Assembly: GCA_035533215.1 (NCBI GenBank)
Contig: DATLUG010000019.1
Span: forward strand, 1 to 49,121
Length of the DNA: 49,121 nucleotides
Source of the DNA: DAHUZL01 sp035533215
GTDB lineage: Bacteria > Chloroflexota > Dormibacteria > Aeolococcales > Bog-877
Reading direction: 5' to 3'
Shown here: positions 29,248 through 37,908 of the stretch, in pieces
Numbering within the stretch: the stretch's first letter is position 1
Layout of the letters: every line of letters begins with the position of its first letter
Made by a program: the position numbers and the translations under genes
Notes under the pieces: generated by a model
Told to the model about the DNA's origin: nothing
The model's input: only the letters and a program-made list of their open reading frames with translations
Databases searched by the model: none

Positions 29248-30044
29248 GGGAGATGCCGCCGGCGGCCCCCGTCCGGCTCGCCGTGACCGGCCCCCCCGGG
29301 AGCGGCGCGAGCCGGGTCGCCGCCGCCCTGCTCCGGGCCGGGGTGGCCGCCCACGGGAGCTGGACCAGCGAGGGCGCCGCCGCGGACGCAAGGCGGCTCG
29401 CCGACGCCAGCCTCGCCGCCGAGGCGACCGAGCTGCGGGTGGCCCTCGACGCCGACGACGGCGCCTGCCTGCGGCGCTGGGGACGGTGGGGCGACTCGCC
29501 GCGGCCGACCGGAGATGGGGCGGCCCTGGGCGCGCTCCGCGAGCGCCGCTCGCGTCTGGGCCCCGCGCGCACCCGCGCCCAGCTGGTGCTGGACACCTCG
29601 GCGCTGGAGCTGGCCACGGTGCGGCGGCGGGCGCTCCGGCTGGTGGCGCAGGTGGCCGGGCTGGGGCCGGGGCAGGCCCCGCTGCTGGTGGCGGAGTCGT
29701 TCGCCTACCGTTCCGGGGTCCCCGCCGACATCGACTGGTGCATCGACACCCGCTGCCTTCGCAACCCCTACTGGGAGCCGTCGCTGCGGGCGCTCACCGG
29801 TCGCGACGCCGCCGTCCGCGCCTACGTGCTGGGGCAGCCCGCGGCGGGGAGCCTGCTGGCCGCGCTCGGGTCCGCGCTGGCGGTCCTGCGGCCCGAGTAC
29901 GCCGCCCGCGGACGTCCGGTCCTGCGGGTCGCCTTCGGCTGCACCGGCGGCCGGCACCGGTCGGTGGCGATGGCCCGCGCCGCCGCCCGCCGCTGGCGGC
30001 GCCGGGGCTGGCCGGTCCTCATCTGGGACCGCGACTGCGGCTGA
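29244..30044 (+). CDS. rapZ: RapZ/YvcJ-family protein with degenerate Walker A motif
   Basis: A 266-aa protein, slightly shorter than the usual 280-290. The C-terminal domain is clearly RapZ: ESFAYRSGVPADIDWCIDTR, LRNPYWEPSLRALTGRD and FGCTGGRHRSVAMA. The N-terminal P-loop domain is altered: the Walker A reads GPPGSGAS at residues 16-23, with Ala where the ATP-binding Lys should be, and the DNLPP motif that follows in most homologues is absent. RapZ binds RNA and UDP-sugar signals in Enterobacteria, and YvcJ hydrolyses GTP in Bacillus; here the C-terminal ligand/RNA domain may be the only active part. The GTG start overlaps uvrC (GTGA), the order seen in many Gram-positives, but yvcK and whiA do not follow. 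Confidence 0.88.
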   Translation: MREMPPAAPVRLAVTGPPGSGASRVAAALLRAGVAAHGSWTSEGAAADARRLADASLAAEATELRVALDADDGACLRRWGRWGDSPRPTGDGAALGALRERRSRLGPARTRAQLVLDTSALELATVRRRALRLVAQVAGLGPGQAPLLVAESFAYRSGVPADIDWCIDTRCLRNPYWEPSLRALTGRDAAVRAYVLGQPAAGSLLAALGSALAVLRPEYAARGRPVLRVAFGCTGGRHRSVAMARAAARRWRRRGWPVLIWDRDCG

Positions 30045-30104
30045 CGCGGGGCCGCGGGGCGGGGGAGCAGCCCCGACCGGACCGGTGCCGCCCGGATGCC
30101 TTTG

Positions 30105-30110
30105 TATGAT
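30105..30110 (+). promoter_or_regulatory. -10 element (TATGAT) for the gap-pgk-tpiA-gpmI operon
   Basis: TATGAT matches TATAAT at 5 of 6 positions. It gives a leader of about 43 nt with GGAGG 8 nt before the gap GTG. No -35 box is clear. Confidence 0.5.
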
Positions 30111-30159
30111 GGACGCGAGGCGGGGTGGGGGACCGCGCCGGACGCTGGAGGGACGCACG

Positions 30160-31194
30160 GTGGCCGTGCGGGTCGGGATCAACGGCTTCGGCCGGATCGG
30201 GCGCAACGTCTTCCGAGCCGCCCGGGGCGCGGACGACCTCCAGATCGTCGCGGTCAACGACGTCACCGCGCCCGCGACCCTGGCCCACCTCCTCCGCCAC
30301 GACTCGGTCCTCGGCGGCTATCCCGGCGCCGTCGGGCTGGAGGGCGACCGCCTCCAGGTCGACGGCCGGCCGGTGCGGGTCTTCGCCGAGCGCGAGGTGG
30401 GCCAGGTCCCCTGGGGCGAGCTCGGGGTGGCGATCGTCCTGGAGGCCTCCGGCCGCTTCACCGACGCCACCGTGGCCCGGGCGCACATCGATCGCGGGGG
30501 CGCCCACACCGTCATCATCACCGCGCCCGCCACCCACGAGGACCTCACCGTGTGCCTGGGGGTCAACCAGGCCGCCTACGACCCGGAGCGCCACCGGGTC
30601 CTCTCCAACGCCTCGTGCACCACCAACTGCCTCGCCCCGGTGGCCAAGGTCCTCCACGAGACCTTCGGGCTCGAGGCCGGGCTGATGACCGCGGTCCACG
30701 CCTACACCAACGACCAGGTGCTCCTCGACGGCCCCCATCCGGACCTCCGGCGGGCCCGGGCGGCCGGCCTGTCCATCATCCCCACCACCACCGGCGCCGC
30801 CCAGGCGATCGCGCTGGTCCTCCCCGAGCTCGCCGGCCGCCTCCACGGGTATGCGCTGCGGGTGCCGGTGGCGAACGTCTCGCTGGTCGACCTCACCGCG
30901 ACCCTCACCCGGCCGGCCACCGAGGGCGCCGTCAACCAGGCCCTCCGGTCGGCGGCCGAGGGGCCGCTCCTCGGCATCCTCGGGGTCAGCGACGAGCCCC
31001 TGGTCTCCGCCGACTTCCGCGGCGACCCCCGCTCGTCGATCGTCGACCTGGCCTCCACCATGACCGTCGGCGACCGCCTGATCAAGGTGCTCAGCTGGTA
31101 CGACAACGAGTGGGGCTACTCCTGCCGGGTCGTGGAGCTGGCCCGGCTGGTGGCCTCGCGGCTGCCGGCGGCCGAGCCGGCAGCGGGCCGCTGA
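30160..31194 (+). CDS. gap: Glyceraldehyde-3-phosphate dehydrogenase (type I)
   Basis: A 344-aa glycolytic enzyme that oxidises and phosphorylates glyceraldehyde-3-phosphate with NAD. The start gives AVRVGINGFGRIGRNVFRA, the NAD-binding loop; IVAVNDVT keeps the Asp that selects NAD. The active site SNASCTTNCLAPVAKVL has the nucleophilic Cys near residue 152, and the catalytic His lies in MTAVHAYTNDQ. The C-terminal WYDNEWGYSCRVVEL is standard. GTG 30160 is chosen for GGAGG 8 nt upstream; an ATG at about 30109 in the same frame would add an unusual Arg/Gly-rich piece. It opens a four-gene glycolysis operon; pgk begins 3 nt after its stop. Confidence 0.96.
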   Translation: MAVRVGINGFGRIGRNVFRAARGADDLQIVAVNDVTAPATLAHLLRHDSVLGGYPGAVGLEGDRLQVDGRPVRVFAEREVGQVPWGELGVAIVLEASGRFTDATVARAHIDRGGAHTVIITAPATHEDLTVCLGVNQAAYDPERHRVLSNASCTTNCLAPVAKVLHETFGLEAGLMTAVHAYTNDQVLLDGPHPDLRRARAAGLSIIPTTTGAAQAIALVLPELAGRLHGYALRVPVANVSLVDLTATLTRPATEGAVNQALRSAAEGPLLGILGVSDEPLVSADFRGDPRSSIVDLASTMTVGDRLIKVLSWYDNEWGYSCRVVELARLVASRLPAAEPAAGR

Positions 31195-31196
31195 CG

Positions 31197-32471
31197 GTGG
31201 CCCCGGCCCCGCCGCCCCGCCGCGCCGCCGGGCTCGACGACGTGGAGGTGGCGGGGCGGCTGGTCCTGGTGCGGGTGGACTTCAACGTGCCGGTCTGCCC
31301 CGACGGCACCCTCCGGGACGACACCCGGATCCGGGGGTCGCTGGCGACCGTCGCGGAGCTCCGCCGCCGGGGAGCCCGGACCGTGCTCCTCACCCATCTC
31401 GGCCGACCCCACGGCACCGTCGACCCGGCGCTCGCGGTGGCGCCGCTGGCACGGCGGCTGGCCCAGCTCCTGGGCGCGCCGGTCGCCACCGCGCCCGACT
31501 GTGTCGGCCCCGCGGTCCAGGCCCAGGTGGCGCGGCTTCGGCCGGGCGAGGTCCTGCTGCTGGAGAACCTGCGCTTCCACGCCGGCGAGGAGGCCAACGA
31601 TCCCGCCTTCGCCGACGCCCTCGCCGGCCTCGGCGACCTGTTCGTCAACGACGCCTTCGGGACCGCCCACCGTGCCCACGCCTCCACCGTCGGGGTGGCG
31701 GAGCGGCTGCCGGCGGTCGCCGGGCGGCTGATGGCGCGCGAGCTGGACCAGCTCGGGGCCCTCTTCGCCGACCCCGCCCGCCCGCTGGTGGCGGTGGTCG
31801 GCGGCAGCAAGCTCACCACCAAGCTCGCCTTCCTCACCAGCCTGGTCGAGCGGGTGGACGCCCTCTGCCTCGGGGGTGCGATGGCCTCCACCTTCATCGT
31901 CGCCGCCGGGGCCGGGGTGGGCACCTCGCACACCGAGGTCGACGCCGTCGACCAGGCGTCAGACCTGGTCCGCTACGCCGCCGACCACCGGGTGGACCTG
32001 CGCCTGCCCGTCGACGTGGTGGTCGCCCCCGACCCCAAGGCGGCCCGGTCGACGATCGGCATCTGCGACGTGCGGGCCATCCCCCCGGACCAGATGCTCC
32101 TCGACATCGGCCCGAGGACCGTCGCCAGCTGGCGACCCCTCCTCGCTGGCGCCGGCACCGTGGTCTGGAACGGTCCCCTCGGGCTGTACGAGCGGGAGGA
32201 GTTCGCGGCCGGCACCGGGGGGGTGGCCGAGGCGATCCTGGCCAGCCGGGCCACCACCGTGATCGCGGGGGGGGACCTCGCCGCGGCGCTCCACCAGCAG
32301 GGGCTGCTCGCCCGCTTCGACCACGTCAGCACCGGCGGCGGGGCCACCCTGGAGTTCCTGGAGGGCCGGGTGCTGCCGGGCGTCGCCGCCCTCCTGCGGG
32401 TGGGCGACCCCTCCCTCACCGCGCCGGCGCCGGCGACCCCGGCCGGGACGCCCCGAACCTCGGCCCGCTGA
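31197..32471 (+). CDS. pgk: Phosphoglycerate kinase
   Basis: A 424-aa enzyme that moves phosphate from 1,3-bisphosphoglycerate to ADP. Substrate-side motifs are LVRVDFNVPV, LLTHLGRP, LLLENLRFHAGEE and VNDAFGTAHRAHAST. The nucleotide side has VVGGSKLTTKLAFL, WNGPLGLYE and STGGGATLEFLEG. It is about 25-30 residues longer than usual, because of a Pro-rich N-terminus and an Ala/Pro/Thr-rich tail after the last helix. The GTG start comes 2 nt after the gap stop, with no separate ribosome-binding site visible, and the stop shares its last base with the tpiA ATG (TGATG), so translation is coupled through the operon. Confidence 0.96.
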   Translation: MAPAPPPRRAAGLDDVEVAGRLVLVRVDFNVPVCPDGTLRDDTRIRGSLATVAELRRRGARTVLLTHLGRPHGTVDPALAVAPLARRLAQLLGAPVATAPDCVGPAVQAQVARLRPGEVLLLENLRFHAGEEANDPAFADALAGLGDLFVNDAFGTAHRAHASTVGVAERLPAVAGRLMARELDQLGALFADPARPLVAVVGGSKLTTKLAFLTSLVERVDALCLGGAMASTFIVAAGAGVGTSHTEVDAVDQASDLVRYAADHRVDLRLPVDVVVAPDPKAARSTIGICDVRAIPPDQMLLDIGPRTVASWRPLLAGAGTVVWNGPLGLYEREEFAAGTGGVAEAILASRATTVIAGGDLAAALHQQGLLARFDHVSTGGGATLEFLEGRVLPGVAALLRVGDPSLTAPAPATPAGTPRTSAR

Positions 32472-33235
32472 TGGCGCGGCGACGCCTGGTGGCGGGCAAC
32501 TGGAAGATGCACACCGGCGTCGCCGAGGCCCTCGCCCTGGCGGACGCGATCCGGGCCGGGCTCCCGGCCCAGCCGCCCTGCGACATCCTCCTGCTGCCGC
32601 CGTTCATCAGCCTGTGGGCGGTCGGACGCCGCCTCGCCGGCGACGCCCGCCTCCAGCTGGGCGCGCAGAACATGCACTGGGCGCAGCCCGGCCCCCACAC
32701 CGGCGAGATCGCGGCGGCGATGCTGACCGACCTCTGCACCCACGTCCTGCTGGGCCACAGCGAGCGGCGACAGGAGTTCGGCGAGACCGACGCCGTCGTC
32801 CACCGCAAGGTGGAGTCCGCCCTCACCTGCGGCCTGCTCCCGATCGTGGCGGTGGGGGAGACCCTGGCGGAGCACGAGGCCGGCCGAGCCGGCCAGGTGG
32901 TGCGGGCCCAGATCGGGGCCGCCGTCGGGGGCCTCTCCGAGGACGAGGCCGCCCGGTGCACCGTCGCGTACGAGCCGCGGTGGGCGATCGGCACCGGCCG
33001 GGCGGCGTCGGTCGAGGACGCCGTCGCCGCCGGCGCGGCCATCCGGGGCGAGCTCCGGGAGCAGGTCGGCCCGGTGGCGGAGACGGTCCGGATCCTCTAC
33101 GGCGGCAGCGTCGACGAGACCAACGCGGCGGCGTTCTTCGCCGCCCCGGCGATCGACGGAGCCCTGGTCGGGGGCGCCAGCCTGCGACCCGACGCCTTCT
33201 GCGCCATCGTCCGGGCCGCCGGGCCGGCGGGCTGA
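32471..33235 (+). CDS. tpiA: Triosephosphate isomerase
   Basis: A 254-aa TIM barrel that interconverts dihydroxyacetone phosphate and glyceraldehyde-3-phosphate. Catalytic residues are visible: Lys in AGNWKMH (about residue 13), His in LGHSERRQEFGE and Glu in VAYEPRWAIGTGRAAS, which begins the flexible phosphate lid. YGGSVDETNAAAFFA and DGALVGGASL form the phosphate-binding end. The start ATG overlaps the pgk stop by 1 nt, and its own TGA overlaps the gpmI ATG, so three consecutive genes are stop-start coupled. Confidence 0.97.
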   Translation: MARRRLVAGNWKMHTGVAEALALADAIRAGLPAQPPCDILLLPPFISLWAVGRRLAGDARLQLGAQNMHWAQPGPHTGEIAAAMLTDLCTHVLLGHSERRQEFGETDAVVHRKVESALTCGLLPIVAVGETLAEHEAGRAGQVVRAQIGAAVGGLSEDEAARCTVAYEPRWAIGTGRAASVEDAVAAGAAIRGELREQVGPVAETVRILYGGSVDETNAAAFFAAPAIDGALVGGASLRPDAFCAIVRAAGPAG

Positions 33236-34806
33236 TGGGGGCGGCCGCCGCACCGCCGACCGGGCCCATCGTCCCGGCCGTCCTCTGCATCGCGGACGGG
33301 TGGGGCGAGGCCGAGCCCGGGCCCGGCAACGCGATCCGCCTCGCCCGGACCCCCCACCTCGACGCCCTCCGGAGACGGGCGCAGGCGACCGTGCTGGCGG
33401 CCCACGGCGGCGCGGTGGGACTGCCCTGTGGCCAGCAGGGAAACTCCGAGGTCGGCCACCTCACCATCGGCGCCGGCCGGGTGGTCCCCCAGGACCTGAC
33501 CCGGATCAGCGCCGCCATCGCCGACGGCAGCTTCTTCGCCAACCCGGCCCTGGTGGGGGCGGTCAGCGGCGCCCGCGACCGGGGTCGGGCGGTGCACGTC
33601 CTGGGCCTGGTCTCCCCGGGCGGGGTGCACAGCCACTCCGACCACCTCCTGGCGATCTTCGCGCTGTGCCGGCGGCTGGGGTCCTCCGACTGCCACCTCC
33701 ACGCGTTCCTCGACGGCCGCGACACCCCCCCCGTCAGCGGCGCCGCGTTCCTGGAGGAGGTGCTGGCTCGGCTCGCCGCCCTGGGCACGGGGACGCTCGC
33801 CAGCGTCGGCGGCCGCTACTTCGCGATGGACCGCGACCAGCGCTGGGACCGGACCGCCCGCGCCTATGCGGTGATCACCGGGAGCGGGGGGCCCGTCACC
33901 GAGGATCCCATCGCCTACGTGCGGGCGCAGAACGCGGCCGGGGTAGGGGACGAGTTCGTGCCCCCGGCCCGGGTCGCCGCCGGGGGCCATCCACCCGTCC
34001 GGCTGCTCCCCGGCGACACCGTGATCCACGCCAACTTCCGACCCGACCGCGCCCGCCAGCTCACCCATGCCCTCGTCGACGAGCGCTTCGACGCCTTCCC
34101 CCGCGGCTCCCTGGTGGCGGGGCTCCAGGTGGTGACGCTCACCCCCTACGAGCGGGACCTGGCGGTGGCGGCGTTCGCCAAGCCCGACGTGGCGGACACC
34201 CTGGGCGCCACCGTGGCCGGGCACGGGCTGACCCAGTTCCACGTCGCCGAGACCGAGAAGTACGCCCACGTCACCTACTTCGTCAACGGCGGCCGGGAGC
34301 GGCCGCTCCCGGGCGAGGAGCGTCTCCTCGTCCCCTCGCCCCGCGTCGCCACCTACGACCTGGAGCCGGAGATGGGCGCCGCCGCGATCACCAGGGCGGT
34401 GGTGGCACGGGTGCGGGCGAGGCGCGACGCCCTGGTGATCGTCAACTTCGCCAACGGCGACATGGTCGGCCACACCGGCGACCTCGACGCCACCGTCCGG
34501 GCGGTGGAGGCGGTCGACCGCGGGGTGGGGGCGATCGCCGCGGCCGCCAGCGCCGGCGGCTTCGTCCTCTGCTTCACCGCCGACCACGGCAATGCCGAGG
34601 CCATGCTGGACCCCGCGACCGGAGGCCCCCGCACCGCCCACACCACCAGCCCGGTCCCGCTCCTCCTCGCCCTCCCCGGCCGGGGCGCAGCCGGTGCACG
34701 AACGCTCGCCGCCGGTGGCGCGCTCCAGGACGTGGCGCCCACCCTGCTGCAGGCGATGGGCCTCTCCGCGCCGGCGGCGATGACCGGACGCGACCTGCGC
34801 GGGTAG
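33235..34806 (+). CDS. gpmI: 2,3-bisphosphoglycerate-independent phosphoglycerate mutase
   Basis: A 523-aa manganese-dependent enzyme of the alkaline phosphatase fold that converts 3- to 2-phosphoglycerate. The metal site begins at VLCIADGWGE; the phosphorylated Ser is in CGQQGNSEVGHLTIGAGR (about residue 70). Substrate-binding segments are HVLGLVSPGGVHSH, AFLDGRDTPP and FRPDRARQL; the C-terminal metal ligands are in VIVNFANGDMVGHTGD and CFTADHGNAE, with a His in RTAHTTSPVP. The cofactor-independent form is used by clostridia, bacilli and Chloroflexota, while most Actinobacteria use GpmA, which argues mildly for the former side. Last gene of the glycolysis operon. Confidence 0.96.
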   Translation: MGAAAAPPTGPIVPAVLCIADGWGEAEPGPGNAIRLARTPHLDALRRRAQATVLAAHGGAVGLPCGQQGNSEVGHLTIGAGRVVPQDLTRISAAIADGSFFANPALVGAVSGARDRGRAVHVLGLVSPGGVHSHSDHLLAIFALCRRLGSSDCHLHAFLDGRDTPPVSGAAFLEEVLARLAALGTGTLASVGGRYFAMDRDQRWDRTARAYAVITGSGGPVTEDPIAYVRAQNAAGVGDEFVPPARVAAGGHPPVRLLPGDTVIHANFRPDRARQLTHALVDERFDAFPRGSLVAGLQVVTLTPYERDLAVAAFAKPDVADTLGATVAGHGLTQFHVAETEKYAHVTYFVNGGRERPLPGEERLLVPSPRVATYDLEPEMGAAAITRAVVARVRARRDALVIVNFANGDMVGHTGDLDATVRAVEAVDRGVGAIAAAASAGGFVLCFTADHGNAEAMLDPATGGPRTAHTTSPVPLLLALPGRGAAGARTLAAGGALQDVAPTLLQAMGLSAPAAMTGRDLRG

Positions 34807-34894
34807 GGGGGCCCGTCCGGTCCGGCTGGCGGGTGGACGCCTCCCCGCCGCCATCACCCGCCGTCCGCGGGCGTCCCCCCATCGTGCGCCTGCG

Positions 34895-34900
34895 TACAGT
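34895..34900 (+). promoter_or_regulatory. -10 element (TACAGT) for der
   Basis: TACAGT ends exactly 6 nt before the GTG at 34907. There is no Shine-Dalgarno sequence, so a leaderless der transcript is predicted. Confidence 0.55.
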
Positions 34901-34906
34901 GGGCCG

Positions 34907-36361
34907 GTGCCCCGCCATCGCACCCGACCCACCCGACTGCCGCCCGGCCACCGCCGCGGCCGTCGTCGGCGCCCGGCCGAGGGAGACGATCTCGGGCCGC
35001 CGGTCGGGACGGTGGCGATCGTGGGACGCCCCAACGTGGGCAAGTCGACCCTGTTCAACCGGCTCCTCGGCCGCCGTCAGGCGATCGTCTCGCCCCAGGC
35101 CGGGCTCACCCGCGACCGCCTCGCCGGAACGGTGGAGTGGGGGCGGGCACGGTTCACGGTGATCGACACCGCGGGGCTGGACCCCGAGGACCACCGCGGA
35201 GCTGCCGACGACCTCGCCGCCAACACCCTCGGCCAGGTGCAGGTGGCGATCGACCACGCCGACGTGGTCTGCCTGGTGTGCGACGCCCGCAGCGGGGTGA
35301 CGGCGGCCGACGCGGCGGTGGCCGACCGCCTCCGCCGGTCCGGCTCGCCGGTGGTGCTGGTGGGCAACAAGGTCGAGAACGCGGCCGACCCCGGACTCCT
35401 CCACGAGCTGAGCCGGCTGGGGCTGGGCGAGCCGGTCCCCGTCAGCGCCCTCCACGGTCAGGGGACCGGCGAGCTGCTGGACGACCTGGTGGCGGCCCTG
35501 CCCCAGGCCGACCGTGCCGCGGACCCGCCGGCCGACGGGCCGGCCGGTCCGCCCGCCCTCCGCTGCGCCATCGTCGGGCGCCCCAACGTCGGCAAGTCCT
35601 CGCTCCTCAACGCCCTCCTCGGCGAGGAGCGCGCGCTGGTCTCCACCGTCGCCGGGACCACCCGCGACCCGGTCGACACCCTGCTGCCCACGCCCGAGGG
35701 CGTCGTCCAGCTCATCGACACCGCCGGGATCCGCCGCCGCGGGGTGGTGGGGAGCGCCGTCGAGCACTACAGCCTCCTGCGCGCGCTGCGAGCGGTCGAG
35801 CGCTGCGAGGTGGCGGTGCTGGTGGTGGACGGGACCCAGGGGCTGGTCGCCCAGGACCGCCACGTCGCCGGCTACGCCAGGGAGGCCGGCGCCTCCCTGG
35901 TGGTGGCGGTGAACAAGTGGGACCTGCTGGACCAGGAGGCCCGGGACGGCGACGAGCGGCTGAAGGAGCTGCGCCAGGCCTTCGACTGGGCGCCGGGGAC
36001 CCCGTTCCTCTTCATCAGCGCCCGCAGCGGCCGGGGGGTCGCCAAGGTGCTGCCGGCGGCGTTCGGGCTGGGCCGCGCGCGCCAGGTCCGGATCCCCACC
36101 CCGGAGCTGAACCAGTTCCTCACCGAGACCACCGTCCGGCGGCCGCCCTCCAGCCACAAGGGGCGTCGGCTCCGCATCTACTACGCCGCCCAGACCCGCC
36201 AGGCGGTCCCCACCTTCGCCCTGTTCGTCAACGACCCCGAGCTCCTCCACTTCTCCTACCAGCGCTTCCTGGAGAACCAGCTGCGCCTCCGCTACGGCTT
36301 CGCCGGGGCGCCGATCCGCCTGCTCGCGCGGCGCAGCGGAGCGGCCGGCGGGGCCCCATGA
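34907..36361 (+). CDS. der: Ribosome biogenesis GTPase Der (EngA)
   Basis: A 484-aa protein with two tandem GTPase domains and a KH-like end, needed for 50S subunit assembly. Domain 1: VAIVGRPNVGKSTLFNRL, DTAGLD and GNKVEN. Domain 2: IVGRPNVGKSSLLNALLGEE, LIDTAGIRRRG and VNKWDLLD. The C-terminal KH-like domain holds LRIYYAAQTRQAVPTFALFVN and the ending FLENQLRLRYGFAGAPIRL (cores shown). About 35 Arg/Pro-rich residues precede the first G domain; the GTG that includes them is favoured because a -10 hexamer lies 6 nt upstream. gpsA begins 7 nt after the stop, a pairing known from other bacteria. Confidence 0.96.
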   Translation: MPRHRTRPTRLPPGHRRGRRRRPAEGDDLGPPVGTVAIVGRPNVGKSTLFNRLLGRRQAIVSPQAGLTRDRLAGTVEWGRARFTVIDTAGLDPEDHRGAADDLAANTLGQVQVAIDHADVVCLVCDARSGVTAADAAVADRLRRSGSPVVLVGNKVENAADPGLLHELSRLGLGEPVPVSALHGQGTGELLDDLVAALPQADRAADPPADGPAGPPALRCAIVGRPNVGKSSLLNALLGEERALVSTVAGTTRDPVDTLLPTPEGVVQLIDTAGIRRRGVVGSAVEHYSLLRALRAVERCEVAVLVVDGTQGLVAQDRHVAGYAREAGASLVVAVNKWDLLDQEARDGDERLKELRQAFDWAPGTPFLFISARSGRGVAKVLPAAFGLGRARQVRIPTPELNQFLTETTVRRPPSSHKGRRLRIYYAAQTRQAVPTFALFVNDPELLHFSYQRFLENQLRLRYGFAGAPIRLLARRSGAAGGAP

Positions 36362-36368
36362 CGCCCCC

Positions 36369-37424
36369 GTGACCGTCGCCGTCCTGGGCGCCGGCTCCTG
36401 GGGCCTGGCCCTGGCCCAGCTGCTCCACCAGCGGGACCGCCCGGTCCGGCTGTGGGCCCGGCGCCCGGAGGTCGCCCGCGAGCTGGCCCTGCGCCGGCAT
36501 CACCCGGTGTACCTGCCCCTCTTGGCGCTGGGCGCATCGATCACCATCACGGACGACCTGGAGGCGGCGCTCGCGCCCGCCGACCTGGTCGTCTTCGCGG
36601 TCCCCACCCTGGGGATGCGGCAGGTGGCGGCGAGCGCCAGCCCCTGGCTCGGCCGGGCCCGCCTCGTCGTCAGCGCGGCCAAGGGGTTCGAGCCCGAGTC
36701 CGCGCTGACGATGTCGGCGGTGCTCACCGCGGCCCTGCCGGAGCGGCTCCACGACCACCTCGCCGTCCTGGGCGGTCCCAACATCGCGGCCGAGGTGGCG
36801 GCCGGGCTGCCCAGCGCGGCGGTGGTGGCGGCCCGGGATCGGGCCACCGCGGCCCGGGCCCTGGCCGCCCTGGCGGCGCCCTCCTGGCGCCTCTACTCCA
36901 GCGACGACCCGCTCGGGGTGGAGGTGGCGGGGGCGCTCAAGAACGTCGTCGCCATCGCGGCCGGGATCTGCGACGGGCTCGGCGTCGGCGACAACGCCAA
37001 GGCGGCGCTGATGACCCGCGGCCTCGCCGAGATGACCAGGCTGGGGGTGCGCGTGGGGGCCAATCCCTTCACCTTCGGCGGCCTCGCCGGGGTGGGCGAC
37101 TGCCTCGTCACCTGCATGAGCCCGCACAGCCGCAACCGCCAGCTGGGCGAGGCGCTGGGGCGCGGGGCCAGCCCCGGTGAGGTGCGCGACCGCGGGCCGA
37201 TGGTGGTGGAGGGGGTGAACGCGGCCCGGGCCGCCGTCGGGCTGGCCCGCCGCCACCAGGTCGAGCTCCCCATCAGCAGCGAGGTCCACGCCCTGCTGTT
37301 CGAGGGCAAGACGGTGGCCGACGCCGCCCGCGCCATCATGGGACGCGACCTCCGCCCGGAGCTCCTGCCCGAGGACCTCGGCCTGGTGGGCGCGGTTCCC
37401 TGGGCGCGGGTCCTCGACCGCTGA
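36369..37424 (+). CDS. gpsA: Glycerol-3-phosphate dehydrogenase [NAD(P)+]
   Basis: A 351-aa soluble enzyme that reduces dihydroxyacetone phosphate to sn-glycerol-3-phosphate, the backbone of membrane phospholipids. The dinucleotide loop is VAVLGAGSWGLALAQLL at the very N-terminus, which fixes the GTG start. VVSAAKGFE and VLGGPNIAAEVAAGLPSA are family motifs. The catalytic Lys lies in VAGALKNVVAIAAGICDGLGVGDN, here given by its core GALKNVVAIAAG, and SRNRQLGEALGRG has the substrate-phosphate Arg (sequence reads SRNRQLGEAL). It follows der by 7 nt and draws on the triose phosphate handled by the glycolysis operon just upstream. Confidence 0.96.
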   Translation: MTVAVLGAGSWGLALAQLLHQRDRPVRLWARRPEVARELALRRHHPVYLPLLALGASITITDDLEAALAPADLVVFAVPTLGMRQVAASASPWLGRARLVVSAAKGFEPESALTMSAVLTAALPERLHDHLAVLGGPNIAAEVAAGLPSAAVVAARDRATAARALAALAAPSWRLYSSDDPLGVEVAGALKNVVAIAAGICDGLGVGDNAKAALMTRGLAEMTRLGVRVGANPFTFGGLAGVGDCLVTCMSPHSRNRQLGEALGRGASPGEVRDRGPMVVEGVNAARAAVGLARRHQVELPISSEVHALLFEGKTVADAARAIMGRDLRPELLPEDLGLVGAVPWARVLDR

Positions 37425-37441
37425 GGGCGGCCGGCGGCGCG

Positions 37442-37457
37442 GGGCGGCCCGCCGCCC
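37442..37457. terminator. Short perfect GC hairpin after gpsA, possible terminator
   Basis: GGGCGG and CCGCCC form a perfect 6-bp stem around a 4-nt loop (CCCG), 18 nt after the gpsA stop. No U tract follows, and hairpins arise by chance in such GC-rich DNA. Confidence 0.3.
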
Positions 37458-37460
37458 GCG

Positions 37461-37637
37461 TCAGCCGGGCCGACCATGCCGCCGGGAGGCGGCGGCGACG
37501 AACACCTGGGCGAGGCCGAGGTGGAGCGCCAGCTCGATCACCTGGAAGGTCCAGAGCCGGCTCGCCGGCTGGGAGGGGACCTGGCGCAGGAGGTGGTGGG
37601 CCCGCCGGCAGCCGTCGAGAGCGGTCGCCGTGGCGAG
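37461..37637 (-). pseudogene. Remnant of a short protein-coding gene
   Basis: On the minus strand this frame has strongly coding-like third positions and encodes a helical segment (HHLLRQVPSQPASRLWTFQ and then VIELALHLGLAQVFVAAA), ending in a TGA at 37461. No start codon is found before an upstream in-frame TGA, and the sequence beyond is not coding-like, so it looks like the 3' end of a decayed gene. No family was recognised. Confidence 0.35.
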
Positions 37638-37908
37638 CGCCCCGGGGGGCGGTCAGCGTGCCACCGGCCCGGCGTCGGTCGGCGGATGGCCGCCCGCCGT
37701 CACCACGCTCCGGTGCGCACCCAGGCCCCGGGCGCGACCGTCGGGCCGCTCGGGCCGGAGGCGAGCGACCAAGGGAGGGATGGAGCCGATCACGAGGTCG
37801 GGCTCGCCGGAAGCGAGCCGCCCCACCGGAAGCGGCGGCCCGCAGCCCCCGCCGGCCCGCGGACCGCGATAGTCGACGGGTAGCGGTGGGCGGGGGAGGG
37901 GCGGCCAC
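37638..37908. other. Non-coding stretch upstream of the EamA transporter gene
   Basis: No intact gene. Near its end, GATAGT at 37868-37873 could be a -10 element for the transporter, followed by a GGGGAGGGG ribosome-binding site before GTG 37909. The rest shows only chance open frames. Confidence 0.4.
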
